From Antarctobacter heliothermus (GTDB lineage Bacteria; Pseudomonadota; Alphaproteobacteria; Rhodobacterales; Rhodobacteraceae), in the NCBI RefSeq assembly GCF_002237555.1, contig NZ_CP022540.1, positions 2,671,001 to 2,735,000 on the forward strand: a stretch of 64,000 bases of DNA. The letters are read 5' to 3'. Both the position numbers and the translations under genes were made by a program. Positions 26,328 to 34,818 of this stretch are shown in pieces. Numbering within the stretch: the first letter of the stretch is position 1; each line of letters begins with the position of its first letter. The notes under the pieces were generated by a model that did no database searches, had not been told where the DNA came from, and worked only from the letters and a program-made list of their open reading frames with translations.

Positions 26328-27749
26328 ATGTCAGACCCCGTTACAAACGTCGAAATAGAGGACGTCCTGTCGTCAATCCGTCGACTGGTCTCCGAAGAAG
26401 AGCGGCCGCCCCGCGGCGCGCAGCGGTCTGTTCCAGAACGTCTGGTCCTGTCGCCTGCGCTGCGTGTGCCGGATGCGGCGGATCCGCCGACCAAGGCACC
26501 CGGCCGAGGTCGTGAGGCGCATGCGCCCATGGTCCTGACGGAACCCTCTGTCACCCCCGTCGCGCACAGGCCACCGCCGCCACCGACAGTGCCCGAGCCC
26601 GATGAGATTGCCACACTGGTTCTTGGGGCAGAGGACAGCGCTGAGGCCACCGCACCCGAACCGGCAGACACTCAGGTTGCTGAGACCGTCGATCCGCTGG
26701 CCGTTTGGTCCGCCGATCCGGACGGGACATCGGACAAGCCGATCGATCTGGCTCCGGCCCTGCCCGAAGATGACCTTGGCGAAGCCGATGCAGCGCTTGT
26801 TCCGGTGGACCCTGACGCTGACCAGATGATCGCCGATGACGCCGACCTTACAGGAAACGTGACAGAGGACATCGGGCCAGAGGAAATCGAGCCTGAAGAT
26901 ATCGAGCATGACACTGAGGCCGGGCAGATCGCCGCGCTGCGTGCCAGCCTGTCAGATATCCTTGCGCCTGATCCGGGGGCAGGGGACGACGACGTCCTCG
27001 AAACGGCAGATGACCCCAATGGGTACGCCGCTCAGCTGTTTGCACATGCCGATGTTGACGTTGATTCTGGCACCGACACAGAACTTGACCGGAAGATTGC
27101 CACGCTGGAACAGATGTTGGCACGTCAATCTCAAGATTGGGCACCCACCACGCCATCCGCAGACGATACCGATCCCTCGGAGCCTTCGGAGGCCGCTGTC
27201 GCGCCAACGGCTGATCCCGATGATGCAACAGCGATGGGTGACGGCGCGGATGTGACGTCGGACGGAGCAGACGACGCGGACACCGCGTTGCAAGAGGTGG
27301 TTTCCGCCGTGGCGGGTGCCGTCTCGGACGATCCGTTGAACGGGGCAGGGCCGGTCGACCCATCGCCAGACATGGCAACGGCGATACCGGATGGCGACAT
27401 TTCCGCTGTCGATGCTCTTGAGCCTGAGGACTCGGCAGAGACACCCGCCGCCACCAGCGCGGTTCCGGGCGACGCACGCCCTGCATTTGTCCGCCACGCC
27501 CCGTCAGAGGCGCTGGATTGGGAAGATCATGCGCCGGGGGCAGACTCGCTCCCCGATCCTGTTCCAGAGGCAGAACCCGACCAGTCGGCTGCCGTCACGA
27601 AGCTGAGCGAAGAGGCCTTACAGGCCATTGTGTCAGAGATCGTGCGCCAAGAGCTTCAGGGTGCATTGGGCGAACGCATCACCCGCAACGTGCGCAAACT
27701 GGTCCGGCGTGAGATTCACCGCGTTCTGATGAGCAAGGATCTGGACTGA
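26328..27749 (+). CDS. PopZ/DUF2497-like acidic protein
   Basis: A 473-residue, very acidic, proline- and alanine-rich protein. Only the ends look structured. The N terminus has VEIEDVLSSIRRLVSEE, which matches the EEILASIRRI motif at the start of alphaproteobacterial PopZ/DUF2497 proteins. The C-terminal 50 residues (ALQAIVSEIVRQELQ, then TRNVRKLVRREIHRVL) form amphipathic helices like the PopZ oligomerisation region. The roughly 380 residues between are low-complexity and probably disordered. PopZ builds polar condensates that anchor chromosome centromeres. A similar scaffold role is inferred; the middle is much longer than in Caulobacter PopZ. A GTG at 26316 preceded by GAGG could add 4 residues. 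Confidence 0.6.
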   Translation: MSDPVTNVEIEDVLSSIRRLVSEEERPPRGAQRSVPERLVLSPALRVPDAADPPTKAPGRGREAHAPMVLTEPSVTPVAHRPPPPPTVPEPDEIATLVLGAEDSAEATAPEPADTQVAETVDPLAVWSADPDGTSDKPIDLAPALPEDDLGEADAALVPVDPDADQMIADDADLTGNVTEDIGPEEIEPEDIEHDTEAGQIAALRASLSDILAPDPGAGDDDVLETADDPNGYAAQLFAHADVDVDSGTDTELDRKIATLEQMLARQSQDWAPTTPSADDTDPSEPSEAAVAPTADPDDATAMGDGADVTSDGADDADTALQEVVSAVAGAVSDDPLNGAGPVDPSPDMATAIPDGDISAVDALEPEDSAETPAATSAVPGDARPAFVRHAPSEALDWEDHAPGADSLPDPVPEAEPDQSAAVTKLSEEALQAIVSEIVRQELQGALGERITRNVRKLVRREIHRVLMSKDLD

Positions 27750-27817
27750 TCCTTTGCGTCCGGCGCGCTGCGCCGGGCATACCAACGCGCGCCCAAACCA
27801 ACACCCTCCCCAAAATG

Positions 27818-27844
27818 AAAAAAACGCGCCCGTAAAGGGCGCGC
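27818..27844 (-). terminator. Rho-independent terminator between convergent genes
   Basis: CGCGCCC (27825-27831) pairs with GGGCGCG (27837-27843) around a 5-base loop. Read on the minus strand it is followed by a run of T (27818-27824). It serves the DUF6280-like gene and may also stop the PopZ-like transcript. Confidence 0.75.
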
Positions 27845-27869
27845 ATTTTCAGGTGGGTCAGGGAAATGG

Positions 27870-28190
27870 TCAGGCGGCTTCGGCTTGCTGTGCGGCGTTG
27901 CGACGCTCGCTTTCTTCGCGGGACAGCGCGACAGAGGTGCGAACACCTTTCGACACGAAATCCATCAGGCCGGATACGACACGTTCATTGGGGTCGATCC
28001 CGGCACAGCTCAATACTTCGCGGCCATCGCGGGACCGCGCCCAGCGGGCGATCTGCTCGGGGCCATTTCCATACTTCTTGTCGTCGGCGATTGCATCGTC
28101 GAGGGCAGCCAGCACCACAGCCGCAAACAGTTTGCGAGCGCGGTTGCCTTGCTCGGCGTTGAACGCGGTGCTGTCAACGAAATCCTTCAT
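27870..28190 (-). CDS. DUF6280-like conserved protein of Rhodobacterales
   Basis: A 106-residue soluble protein from ATG 28190, with AAAGGT 6 bases upstream; the frame is open to 28373 without a better start. It begins MKDFVDSTAFNAEQGNRARK and contains ALDDAIADDKKYGNG and ARSRDGREVL, blocks I recall as very strongly conserved in small Rhodobacterales proteins of the DUF6280 type. Function is unknown. It is helical, charged and has no membrane segment. It is single, convergent with the PopZ-like gene and divergent from efp. Confidence 0.75.
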   Translation of the reverse strand: MKDFVDSTAFNAEQGNRARKLFAAVVLAALDDAIADDKKYGNGPEQIARWARSRDGREVLSCAGIDPNERVVSGLMDFVSKGVRTSVALSREESERRNAAQQAEAA

Positions 28191-28406
28191 GTTTCGACCT
28201 TTGATTATTGCTCTTGCGTTTTTAGGCGTGACGCGGGTTATGGCGTATTCGTATCGATTCGGATACCCCGATGCTGCATACCACCTATGCAAAATTTGCA
28301 TAACATTCTGCGAGTGCAGCACGAGATACGTTGCCTTGCATGATGGCTGAACGCCAGATATAGGGTCCGTCAATCAATCATCAACCTTTTGACACGGTTT
28401 TGCCCC

Positions 28407-28970
28407 ATGCCAAAGATCAACGGTAACGAAATTCGCCCCGGTAACGTGCTGGAGCATAACGACGGTCTCTGGGTCGCCGTGAAGGTCGATCATGTGAAGC
28501 CCGGCAAGGGCGGCGCATTCGCTCAGGTCGAGATGAAGAACCTGCGCAACGGCTCCAAGTTGAACGAACGCTTCCGCAGCGCCGACAAGGTAGAGCGCGT
28601 GCGCCTTGAACAAAAGGACATGCAGTTCCTGTTCGAGACAGACGGCATGCTGACCTTCATGGACACCGAAACCTTTGATCAGGTCGAACTGCCCGCCGAC
28701 ATCCTTGGCGAACGTCGACCCTTTCTGCAGGACGGCATGACCATCGTGGTGGAATTCCACGACACAGAGGCACTGAACGCCACGCTGCCGCAAAAGGTCG
28801 TCTGCAAGATCGTCGAGACAGAGCCGGTGGTCAAAGGACAGACCGCTGCCAACAGCTTTAAGCCTGCCGTTCTCGACAACGGTGTGCGCATCACGGTGCC
28901 GCCCTTTGTTGGACAGGACGAAGACGTCGTCGTGAACACCGAAACCATGGAATATGCAGAGCGCGCCTGA
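28407..28970 (+). CDS. efp: Translation elongation factor P
   Basis: A 187-residue EF-P with the three beta-barrel domains. ATG 28407 is chosen because it gives the family start [21 protein letters not shown]34 in the loop [10 protein letters not shown] is the residue that is beta-lysylated in enterobacterial EF-P to rescue ribosomes stalled at polyproline. The C terminus carries [20 protein letters not shown]. No EpmA or EpmB gene is nearby. A GC-rich hairpin follows at 28992-29010 and a strong terminator at 29029-29060. Confidence 0.95.
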   Translation: MPKINGNEIRPGNVLEHNDGLWVAVKVDHVKPGKGGAFAQVEMKNLRNGSKLNERFRSADKVERVRLEQKDMQFLFETDGMLTFMDTETFDQVELPADILGERRPFLQDGMTIVVEFHDTEALNATLPQKVVCKIVETEPVVKGQTAANSFKPAVLDNGVRITVPPFVGQDEDVVVNTETMEYAERA

Positions 28971-28991
28971 CCTCGGGGCTCGCGCGCAAAT

Positions 28992-29010
28992 CCCCCGTCT
29001 TTGCCGGGGG
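28992..29010 (+). terminator. Hairpin after efp
   Basis: CCCCCG (28992-28997) pairs with CGGGGG (29005-29010). There is no T-run after it, so it may slow or protect the transcript rather than end it. Confidence 0.4.
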
Positions 29011-29028
29011 TGACAACTGAACTGATCT

Positions 29029-29060
29029 AAGGCCTCCGGCGCATCGCCAGGAGGCCTTTT
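29029..29060 (+). terminator. Terminator whose 3' arm is also the ribosome-binding site of the next gene
   Basis: AAGGCCTCC (29029-29037) pairs exactly with GGAGGCCTT (29050-29058); inside it GGCG (29038-29041) pairs with CGCC (29045-29048). TTTT ends at 29060. The AGGAGG in the 3' arm is the only Shine-Dalgarno of the GNAT gene that starts at 29062, so folding of this hairpin would both terminate and hide the site. Confidence 0.7.
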
Positions 29061-29061
29061 G

Positions 29062-29526
29062 ATGATCGACACCGCAACAGACCACGACATTCCCACGCTG
29101 GCCGACATGCTGTATGCGCTCAACGCGCATCACGCCGCCGACCTGCCCGGCCGGTTCCACACAGACGGCACAGAGGCCGCGCTGAGGACGTTCTTTGCAC
29201 AAAAGCTGGGGCAGGGCGCGTGTGTCCTGCTGTACCGCACAGAGGGCGTGCCGCGTGCCTACCTGATGTGGCAGATCCTGGATCATGCCGGGACCGCGTT
29301 AGAGCATCCAAGGCGGCAGGCTTTGCTGGACCATATCTACGTCCAGCCGATCTGGCGGCATCGTGGTCTTGCGCGGCGGCTAATCGCGCGGTTTGAACAG
29401 GACAGCCGCGCTCAGGGCTGCACGGGCTGGATCACGCGTGTTCACGCCTTCAACACCCCCAGCGCGGCGCTGATGCGCGGCGCGGGGGCGCATTTGGCGG
29501 TAGAGGTCTATGAAAAACGGCTTTGA
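29062..29526 (+). CDS. GNAT-family N-acetyltransferase
   Basis: A 154-residue acetyltransferase. The acetyl-CoA binding loop is RHRGLARRLI (about 99-108), preceded by the beta-4 strand DHIYVQP and followed by GCTGWITRVHAFN, where late-strand residues contact the substrate. The frame starts at ATG 29062; an in-frame TTG lies directly before it. Its AGGAGG site is inside the terminator hairpin of the preceding region, suggesting tight translational control or separate transcription from within. The substrate is not predictable. It converges on the ygfZ gene with 3 bases between the stop codons. Confidence 0.85.
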   Translation: MIDTATDHDIPTLADMLYALNAHHAADLPGRFHTDGTEAALRTFFAQKLGQGACVLLYRTEGVPRAYLMWQILDHAGTALEHPRRQALLDHIYVQPIWRHRGLARRLIARFEQDSRAQGCTGWITRVHAFNTPSAALMRGAGAHLAVEVYEKRL

Positions 29527-29529
29527 GCC

Positions 29530-30267
29530 TCAGCCGCGCCAGTGGACCTTGGCCTCACCCGCCGACATGTCCTCGCCGGCGCGGTCAAACCGCAAGTAGG
29601 CAAGGCCAAAACCGTCCGCCTGTGTCAAAAGCGTTCCGGCAACCTTTTCGCCGGACAGGATCTCGGTCCCCACGGGGGCCGAGCCGTCGACCGCGACCCG
29701 TGTCAGGCCTTTGCGCAACTCTGTCTTGTGTTTCATCCGCGCAGTGACTTCCTGCCCGACGTAACACCCTTTGCGGTGATCGACGCCGTTTAACCGCTCA
29801 AAGCCGACTTCAAGGATAAAGGTGTCCGGCGTCAGTTCGATGCCCGTCTGGGGCACGCAGGCTGCCACTCGCAACGCATCCCAATCCACGGCCTCGCCCG
29901 GCTGACCGGCATAGCCGCGCCATCCCAGCGACGGATGGCGCGGATCGGCAAAGGCACCCTCGGGCGTGTCGCCAAGGCCCCGACTGACCTCAATGTCGGT
30001 CTCTTCGATTTCTACCGGAGAGCGCAGTTTATACATCATCAGACGTTGTTTCAGCGCCGCCACCTGTTCGGCGTCTGCATCAATCAGCACGTCTTCACCG
30101 TCGGGTACCAGAAAGAAGTCGGCCAGATATTTGCCCTGCGGTGTCAGCAGCGCGGCATAGACTGCGCCGTGGTCCAGACGGGCCACGTCATTGGTCACCA
30201 GCCCTTGCAGAAAATCGCGTGCCCCGGCGCCCCGCACCCGCAGCACTTTTCGGTTATCATCCGCCAT
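29530..30267 (-). CDS. ygfZ: YgfZ/CAF17-like folate-binding protein for Fe-S cluster maintenance
   Basis: A 245-residue protein of the GcvT-like YgfZ family. The signature KGCYVGQEVTARMKHK (about 173-188) is present with its conserved cysteine. YgfZ binds tetrahydrofolate and helps build or repair certain Fe-S enzymes in the cytoplasm. ATG 30267 is preceded by AAAGGGAAAG; the frame continues open to 30903 but that part overlaps the divergent glycosyltransferase gene and is not coding. Divergent from the glycosyltransferase with 60 bases between the start codons, so the two promoters must overlap. Confidence 0.9.
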   Translation of the reverse strand: MADDNRKVLRVRGAGARDFLQGLVTNDVARLDHGAVYAALLTPQGKYLADFFLVPDGEDVLIDADAEQVAALKQRLMMYKLRSPVEIEETDIEVSRGLGDTPEGAFADPRHPSLGWRGYAGQPGEAVDWDALRVAACVPQTGIELTPDTFILEVGFERLNGVDHRKGCYVGQEVTARMKHKTELRKGLTRVAVDGSAPVGTEILSGEKVAGTLLTQADGFGLAYLRFDRAGEDMSAGEAKVHWRG

Positions 30268-30327
30268 TCGCTTTCCCTTTCGTCCTCGGGTCGCATATAG
30301 GCCCCTAGGCAACTTCCGAACAGGCCC

Positions 30328-31005
30328 ATGCGCGCACCGATTTCCATTGTCATCCCCACGCTCAACGCGGGCGACAGCCTGCCGCTCTGCCTTGGCAGCC
30401 TGTCCGAGGGACTGCAAGCCGGGCTGATCCGTGAACTTGTGATCTCTGACGGGGGGTCCACCGATGGCACGCTGTCCATTGCCCAACAGGCGGGCGCGCG
30501 GGTCGTGACGGGTGCCGCGTCGCGTGGCGGGCAGTTGGTGCGCGGCACGCAGGCGGCAGAGGGGGATTGGCTGCTGGTGCTGCACGCGGACACCCGACTG
30601 GCAGAGGGCTGGACCGGGGCCGTGACCACCGCTCTTTCGCAGCCCGGTGCCTATCATTTCCGGCTGGCTTTTGATGTGGCGGGTGTGATGCCCACTTGGG
30701 TGGCCTGCTGGGCCAACCTGCGATCGCGGCTTTTCCGGCTGCCCTACGGCGATCAGGGCCTGTTGATTGATCGCAAGACATTGGAGGCTGTCGGCGGGTA
30801 TCCCGACCTGCCGCTGATGGAGGATGTGGCGCTGGCGCGCCGCCTTGGCCGCGTGCTCAAACCGCTGCCCGCAACGGCGATCACCTCGGCAGAGAAGTAC
30901 CAACGCCAGGGCTGGTTGCGGCGCGGGGCGCGAAACCTGACCACTCTGGCGCGCTACTTTGCCGGGGCCGATCCAGAGAGGCTGGCGCGGTCCTACCGCC
31001 GCTAA
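30328..31005 (+). CDS. Glycosyltransferase family 2 protein (TIGR04283-like)
   Basis: A 225-residue GT-A glycosyltransferase. ISIVIPTLNAGDSL begins the nucleotide-sugar fold, VISDGGSTDGT is the first acidic motif, and VLHADTR (about 90-96) is the DxD-like metal site. LMEDVALARRL near 175 matches the ED motif that holds the acceptor-side base. Size and motif set fit the TIGR04283 group, whose members are often in small operons of unknown product. It has no membrane segment. It converges on the ABC exporter gene with 5 bases between the stop codons. Confidence 0.87.
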   Translation: MRAPISIVIPTLNAGDSLPLCLGSLSEGLQAGLIRELVISDGGSTDGTLSIAQQAGARVVTGAASRGGQLVRGTQAAEGDWLLVLHADTRLAEGWTGAVTTALSQPGAYHFRLAFDVAGVMPTWVACWANLRSRLFRLPYGDQGLLIDRKTLEAVGGYPDLPLMEDVALARRLGRVLKPLPATAITSAEKYQRQGWLRRGARNLTTLARYFAGADPERLARSYRR

Positions 31006-31010
31006 CGCCC

Positions 31011-32759
31011 TTATTCCGGCGAGTCGAACTGAAGCCGGTACAGATCGGCATAGGCACCGCCCTGTGCGATCAGCGCGTCATGGGTGCCTTGCTCGACCAC
31101 ACGGCCCGCCTCCATCACCACGATCTTGTCGGCATTGCGCACGGTGGACAGCCGGTGCGCGATCACCAGCGTTGTGCGCCCCTGTGACAGCTGTTCCAGC
31201 GCCGCTTGCACCACGGCCTCAGACTGGGCGTCCAGCGCGCTTGTGGCCTCGTCCAGCAGCAGGATTGGCGTGTCCCGCAGCAGGGCGCGGGCAATTGCCA
31301 CCCGCTGCCGCTGACCACCCGACAGGCGCGATCCGCGCGGGCCGACCTGTGTGTCCAGACCGGCCTCCAGCCGGGGCAGGAAATCGGCCACATGCGCCGC
31401 ACGCAGGGCGCTGTCCAGTTCCGCATCGGTGACATTGCGGTCCAGCACGATATTGTCGCGCAGCGTCTCATCGAACAGCAGCGCCTCTTGGCTGACGACA
31501 GAGATCATCCCGCGCAATGTGCGCAGTTTCATCGCGGCCACGGGCACGCCGCCGATCTCGACGTCGCCGTCCTGCGCCTCTGCCATCCGGGTCAGCAGAT
31601 TGAACACTGTCGATTTCCCCGCGCCGGACGCCCCGACCAGCGCCGTTGTCTGTCCCGGCGCCGCCTCAAAGCTCAGGCCCTGCAGCACCTGCGTGTCGCC
31701 AAACCGCAAGTTGACATCGCGCAGGGAAATCCCCGGCGTGCCTTCGGGCGGGGGCACGGGGCTGTCGGGATCGCGCAGCCGGGGCTGGGTGTTCAGCATC
31801 TCGATGATCCGCTCGATGCTGGCGGCGGCCACCTGCCAGACGCCCGATACAGCGCCCAACCGGCGCAGCGGCTCAAACGCCAGTCCGATGGCGGTGAAGA
31901 AGGCCATGAAATCGCCCACCGTCTTTTCGCCGGCCAGAATCTCGCCGCCGCCGAAATACAGCACCCCGACAAACCCAATCCCCGACATCAGGTCGATCAG
32001 ACCGGGGAGAGAGGCCTGACCCGCCGCCGACCGCGTTTCCGCCCGGATGCGTTGGCGCGTCAGGGCGCGGTATTTCTTGCCCATCCAGCGTTCCAACTGG
32101 TTCAGTTTGACCGGCGTGATGCCGTGAAACACCTCGTTCAGACGGGTCGACAGCCGCGCCGCAATGTCCCGCACGTTGCGGGCGTTCTTGCGCACAAACC
32201 GTTGCAACAGCACCGACGGAAACACCAGCAACGGCGCGCCCACCAGCGCCACCAGCGTCCAGCGCCAATCGATGAACAGCGCCACCCCGAACAATGAGAT
32301 CAGCGCCACCACGTCGCGCCCGGCTCCCGTCACCAAAGTGCTCCAGACCTTGGAGATGGCGTTTACATCGCCCTCGACCCGCTGGATCAGGTAGCCCGGC
32401 CCGTGTTCGTTGTGAAACTCCGGGTCCAGCGTCATCAGGTGTTGCAGCATGTCCTGCCGGATATCGCCCATCGACATCTGGCTAACCCGCGTCAGCAGCA
32501 CCTTTTGCACCACGCTGGCCACCGCCCGCACAACAAAGATGCCCATGACGATCACGCCGACCCAGACCAGCGCATCGGCATTGCCGCCGACAAAGACATC
32601 GTCGAACATCGGCTTCATCATGTAGCTGAGCAGGCCGAACATGCTGCCCTCAAGCGCCATAAAGACCATGGCGATAGCCATCAGCCCCGCATAGCGTTTC
32701 AGGTAGCGCTGCCAGAGCCAGAGAAACAGCCGCTTGGGAGGGGGAACCGGATCAGCCAC
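31011..32759 (-). CDS. MsbA-like ABC exporter (permease plus ATPase)
   Basis: A 582-residue half-transporter that would act as a homodimer in the inner membrane. Six membrane segments lie in residues about 20-300. The ATPase has Walker A GASGAGKST, the signature LSGGQRQRVAIARAL, Walker B ILLLDEATSALD and the switch histidine in IAHRLST. The nearest known type exports lipid A or drugs, but the substrate is not certain. The start overlaps the stop of the phosphatase gene by 8 bases, so the two are translated together. Confidence 0.9.
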   Translation of the reverse strand: MADPVPPPKRLFLWLWQRYLKRYAGLMAIAMVFMALEGSMFGLLSYMMKPMFDDVFVGGNADALVWVGVIVMGIFVVRAVASVVQKVLLTRVSQMSMGDIRQDMLQHLMTLDPEFHNEHGPGYLIQRVEGDVNAISKVWSTLVTGAGRDVVALISLFGVALFIDWRWTLVALVGAPLLVFPSVLLQRFVRKNARNVRDIAARLSTRLNEVFHGITPVKLNQLERWMGKKYRALTRQRIRAETRSAAGQASLPGLIDLMSGIGFVGVLYFGGGEILAGEKTVGDFMAFFTAIGLAFEPLRRLGAVSGVWQVAAASIERIIEMLNTQPRLRDPDSPVPPPEGTPGISLRDVNLRFGDTQVLQGLSFEAAPGQTTALVGASGAGKSTVFNLLTRMAEAQDGDVEIGGVPVAAMKLRTLRGMISVVSQEALLFDETLRDNIVLDRNVTDAELDSALRAAHVADFLPRLEAGLDTQVGPRGSRLSGGQRQRVAIARALLRDTPILLLDEATSALDAQSEAVVQAALEQLSQGRTTLVIAHRLSTVRNADKIVVMEAGRVVEQGTHDALIAQGGAYADLYRLQFDSPE

Positions 32760-33465
32760 CCATCAGCTCCCGCGCGCAGTCTATCTCGGGGCGGCGCGCG
32801 TCCCATGCGGGCTGAATGATCTTGGCGGCGTATTCGGTGCGGATCCAGTCCTCAAACCCGATCTCGCCCAACGACAGACGCGCCTCATAGACACGCAGGA
32901 TGTAATCCTGCACCCCGGTCTTGGTGAAATCGAGGTGGATGTAGCGCAGGCCCAACTGTTTCTTGGCCTCCGCGATCGGGACATCCTCGAACACCAGCAG
33001 ATACATAGCCGCAACAAACCCGGCCCGGTCGGCGCCGGACTTGCAGTGAAACATCATCGGCTTTTCCGCCGCCCGCAGCGCGTCGATCACACCGACGATG
33101 CGCTTGCGCGGGGCCGCCTCACGCGCCCACAGCTTGGCGTCGACCATCGTCATGCCCAACTGCTGCAGGCTTTCCCGCTCGAACAGGTAATGGGCAAACC
33201 GGTCCTCGCCGCGCAGGTTCACCACCGTCTTGATCCCCATGGCCGCATAGCGTTCAAACCGCCGGTGCGTTGGCTGGTTCGACCGGTACACCCCCGGCGC
33301 GATCTGAAAGAAATTGGTCCAGAGCACCCGCAGAAACGCATGGTCGAACAGGTGGTAATGCAGCCTTGACCACCGCCGCGCAGCGGGCGTCGAAATATCC
33401 GTGCCAAAAGACCGGCGCAGCTTGCGTTCCGCCTTGTCCAACCTGCTCCAGAGTCGTGCCAGCAT
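32752..33465 (-). CDS. Tyrosine/dual-specificity protein phosphatase-like protein
   Basis: A 237-residue cytoplasmic protein with the signature HCKSGADRAG (Cys-x5-Arg, near residue 140), which forms the cysteine-phosphate loop of protein-tyrosine phosphatases. The aspartate-containing loop before it and an arginine-rich N terminus (KAERKLRRSFG) fit the DUF-type Tyr phosphatases of alphaproteobacteria. The gene overlaps the start of the MsbA-like exporter by 8 bases. This close coupling suggests it acts on a phospholipid, lipid A or exported glycan rather than on protein tyrosine. That is inference. Confidence 0.82.
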   Translation of the reverse strand: MLARLWSRLDKAERKLRRSFGTDISTPAARRWSRLHYHLFDHAFLRVLWTNFFQIAPGVYRSNQPTHRRFERYAAMGIKTVVNLRGEDRFAHYLFERESLQQLGMTMVDAKLWAREAAPRKRIVGVIDALRAAEKPMMFHCKSGADRAGFVAAMYLLVFEDVPIAEAKKQLGLRYIHLDFTKTGVQDYILRVYEARLSLGEIGFEDWIRTEYAAKIIQPAWDARRPEIDCARELMGG

Positions 33466-33591
33466 GTGCGATGGGTTCCCAGCGTTCCGGCGGGCGGTTT
33501 ACGCGGCATTCGGTGGGCTGTCCAGCAAAGCGCGTATTGACGGCAGGCCGCCGCCGGGTAACGTCGCGCCGCGATAGACAGGAGTTCCCCA

Positions 33592-34788
33592 ATGCCGCTG
33601 TCCAATGGACGCCCCCACATGGCCCTTCCGGGGCCCTCCATGATGCCGGACCGCGTATTGCAGGCGATGCATCGGCCCGCGCCGGACATCTATGACCTTG
33701 ATCTGCACGACATGGTGGCCAGTCTGGTGCCGGATTTGCGCCGTGTGGCGCGCACCGATGGCCATGTGGCGATGTACATCTGCAACGGCCATGGTGCATG
33801 GGAGGCGGCCCTGTCCAACACCGTGGCGCCCGATGAGACGGTGCTTGTGCCCACCACCGGTGCCTTTGGCCATGGCTGGGCGGAAATGGCGCGCGGGCTG
33901 GGGGCCGAGGTCGAGATTGTCGAACACGGTCGCACCACCCCGATTGACCCGGACCGGGTGTGCGCCGCGCTGGCGGCGGACAAGGGCCACAGGATCAAGG
34001 CGGTGCTGGCGGTCCATGTCGATACCTCCTCGTCGATTCGCTCCGACATCGCGGCCCTGCGCAGGGTGCTGGATGAGGTCGGGCACCCGGCCTTGCTGAT
34101 GGCCGATTGCATCGCCTCGCTGGGCTGCGATGCGTTTGAGATGGACGCATGGGGCGTCGACGTGATGATCACCGGCTCGCAAAAGGGGCTGATGGTGCCG
34201 CCGGGCATGGCCTTTGTGTTCTTCAATGACCGCGCGGCAGAGGTGCGCCGCGCCATGCCCCGCGTGTCGCGCTATTGGGACTGGGCGGCGCGCGCCGAGC
34301 CTGAGATGTTCTATCAGTATTTCGGCGGCACCGCGCCGACGCACCACCTGTACGGCCTGCGCGCGGCTCTGGACATGATCCACGAAGAGGGCATGGAACA
34401 CGTCTGGGCGCGCCATGCCCGGCTGGCCCGCGCCATCTGGGCGGCGGGAGAGGCATGGGGGGCAGAGGGGCCGTTCCGCCTGAACGTGGCAGACCCCGCG
34501 CACCGCTCTCATGCGGTGACGGCGGCGGCCTTGGGTGCGCCGGACGGCGACCGCCTGCGCGCATGGTGCCGCGATGAGGCGGGGCTGGTGCTGGGCATCG
34601 GGCTGGGCGTGGGTGATCCCGAAGACCCGACAAACTCGGGCTATTTCCGTTTTGGCCACATGGGGCATGTCAACGCCCACGGCATCCTTGGCCTGATCGG
34701 CACGGTGGAGACGGGATTGACCGTGCTGGACATTCCGCATGGGGCAGGGGCGATGGATGCGGCGGTCAAGGCACTGACCGCTGCCTGA
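33592..34788 (+). CDS. Serine-glyoxylate/alanine-glyoxylate-type class V aminotransferase
   Basis: A 398-residue PLP enzyme of the class V group. The Schiff-base lysine is K198 in TGSQKGLMVPPG, the aspartate that contacts the PLP nitrogen is D172 in MADCIASLG, and HVDTSSS (about 142-148) holds the substrate-side loop. AGGAG lies 7 bases before ATG 33592. In methylotrophs and roseobacters related enzymes convert serine and glyoxylate to hydroxypyruvate and glycine. No other serine-cycle gene is nearby, so the exact amino donor is uncertain. It ends in a hairpin shared with the convergent lolD gene. Confidence 0.85.
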   Translation: MPLSNGRPHMALPGPSMMPDRVLQAMHRPAPDIYDLDLHDMVASLVPDLRRVARTDGHVAMYICNGHGAWEAALSNTVAPDETVLVPTTGAFGHGWAEMARGLGAEVEIVEHGRTTPIDPDRVCAALAADKGHRIKAVLAVHVDTSSSIRSDIAALRRVLDEVGHPALLMADCIASLGCDAFEMDAWGVDVMITGSQKGLMVPPGMAFVFFNDRAAEVRRAMPRVSRYWDWAARAEPEMFYQYFGGTAPTHHLYGLRAALDMIHEEGMEHVWARHARLARAIWAAGEAWGAEGPFRLNVADPAHRSHAVTAAALGAPDGDRLRAWCRDEAGLVLGIGLGVGDPEDPTNSGYFRFGHMGHVNAHGILGLIGTVETGLTVLDIPHGAGAMDAAVKALTAA

Positions 34789-34796
34789 TGCTCACA

Positions 34797-34818
34797 GCAC
34801 GCGGATCACTCCGCGTGC
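34797..34818. terminator. Hairpin between the convergent aminotransferase and lolD genes
   Basis: GCACGCGGA (34797-34805) pairs perfectly with TCCGCGTGC (34810-34818) around TCAC. The right arm lies in the last codons of lolD. There is no T-run, so it is a bidirectional block or RNA-stability element. Confidence 0.5.

Noticed and set aside
30268..30903. N-terminal extension of ygfZ
   Set aside because: It overlaps a divergent glycosyltransferase with clear motifs; the ribosome-binding site supports 30267.
30997..31021. Weak hairpin between the glycosyltransferase and ABC exporter genes
   Set aside because: Only 5 base pairs and no T-run; not strong enough to call a terminator.
33499..34740. 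413-codon minus-strand frame opposite the aminotransferase
   Set aside because: Histidine/arginine-rich translation typical of an antisense frame; the plus strand has the PLP-lysine motif.
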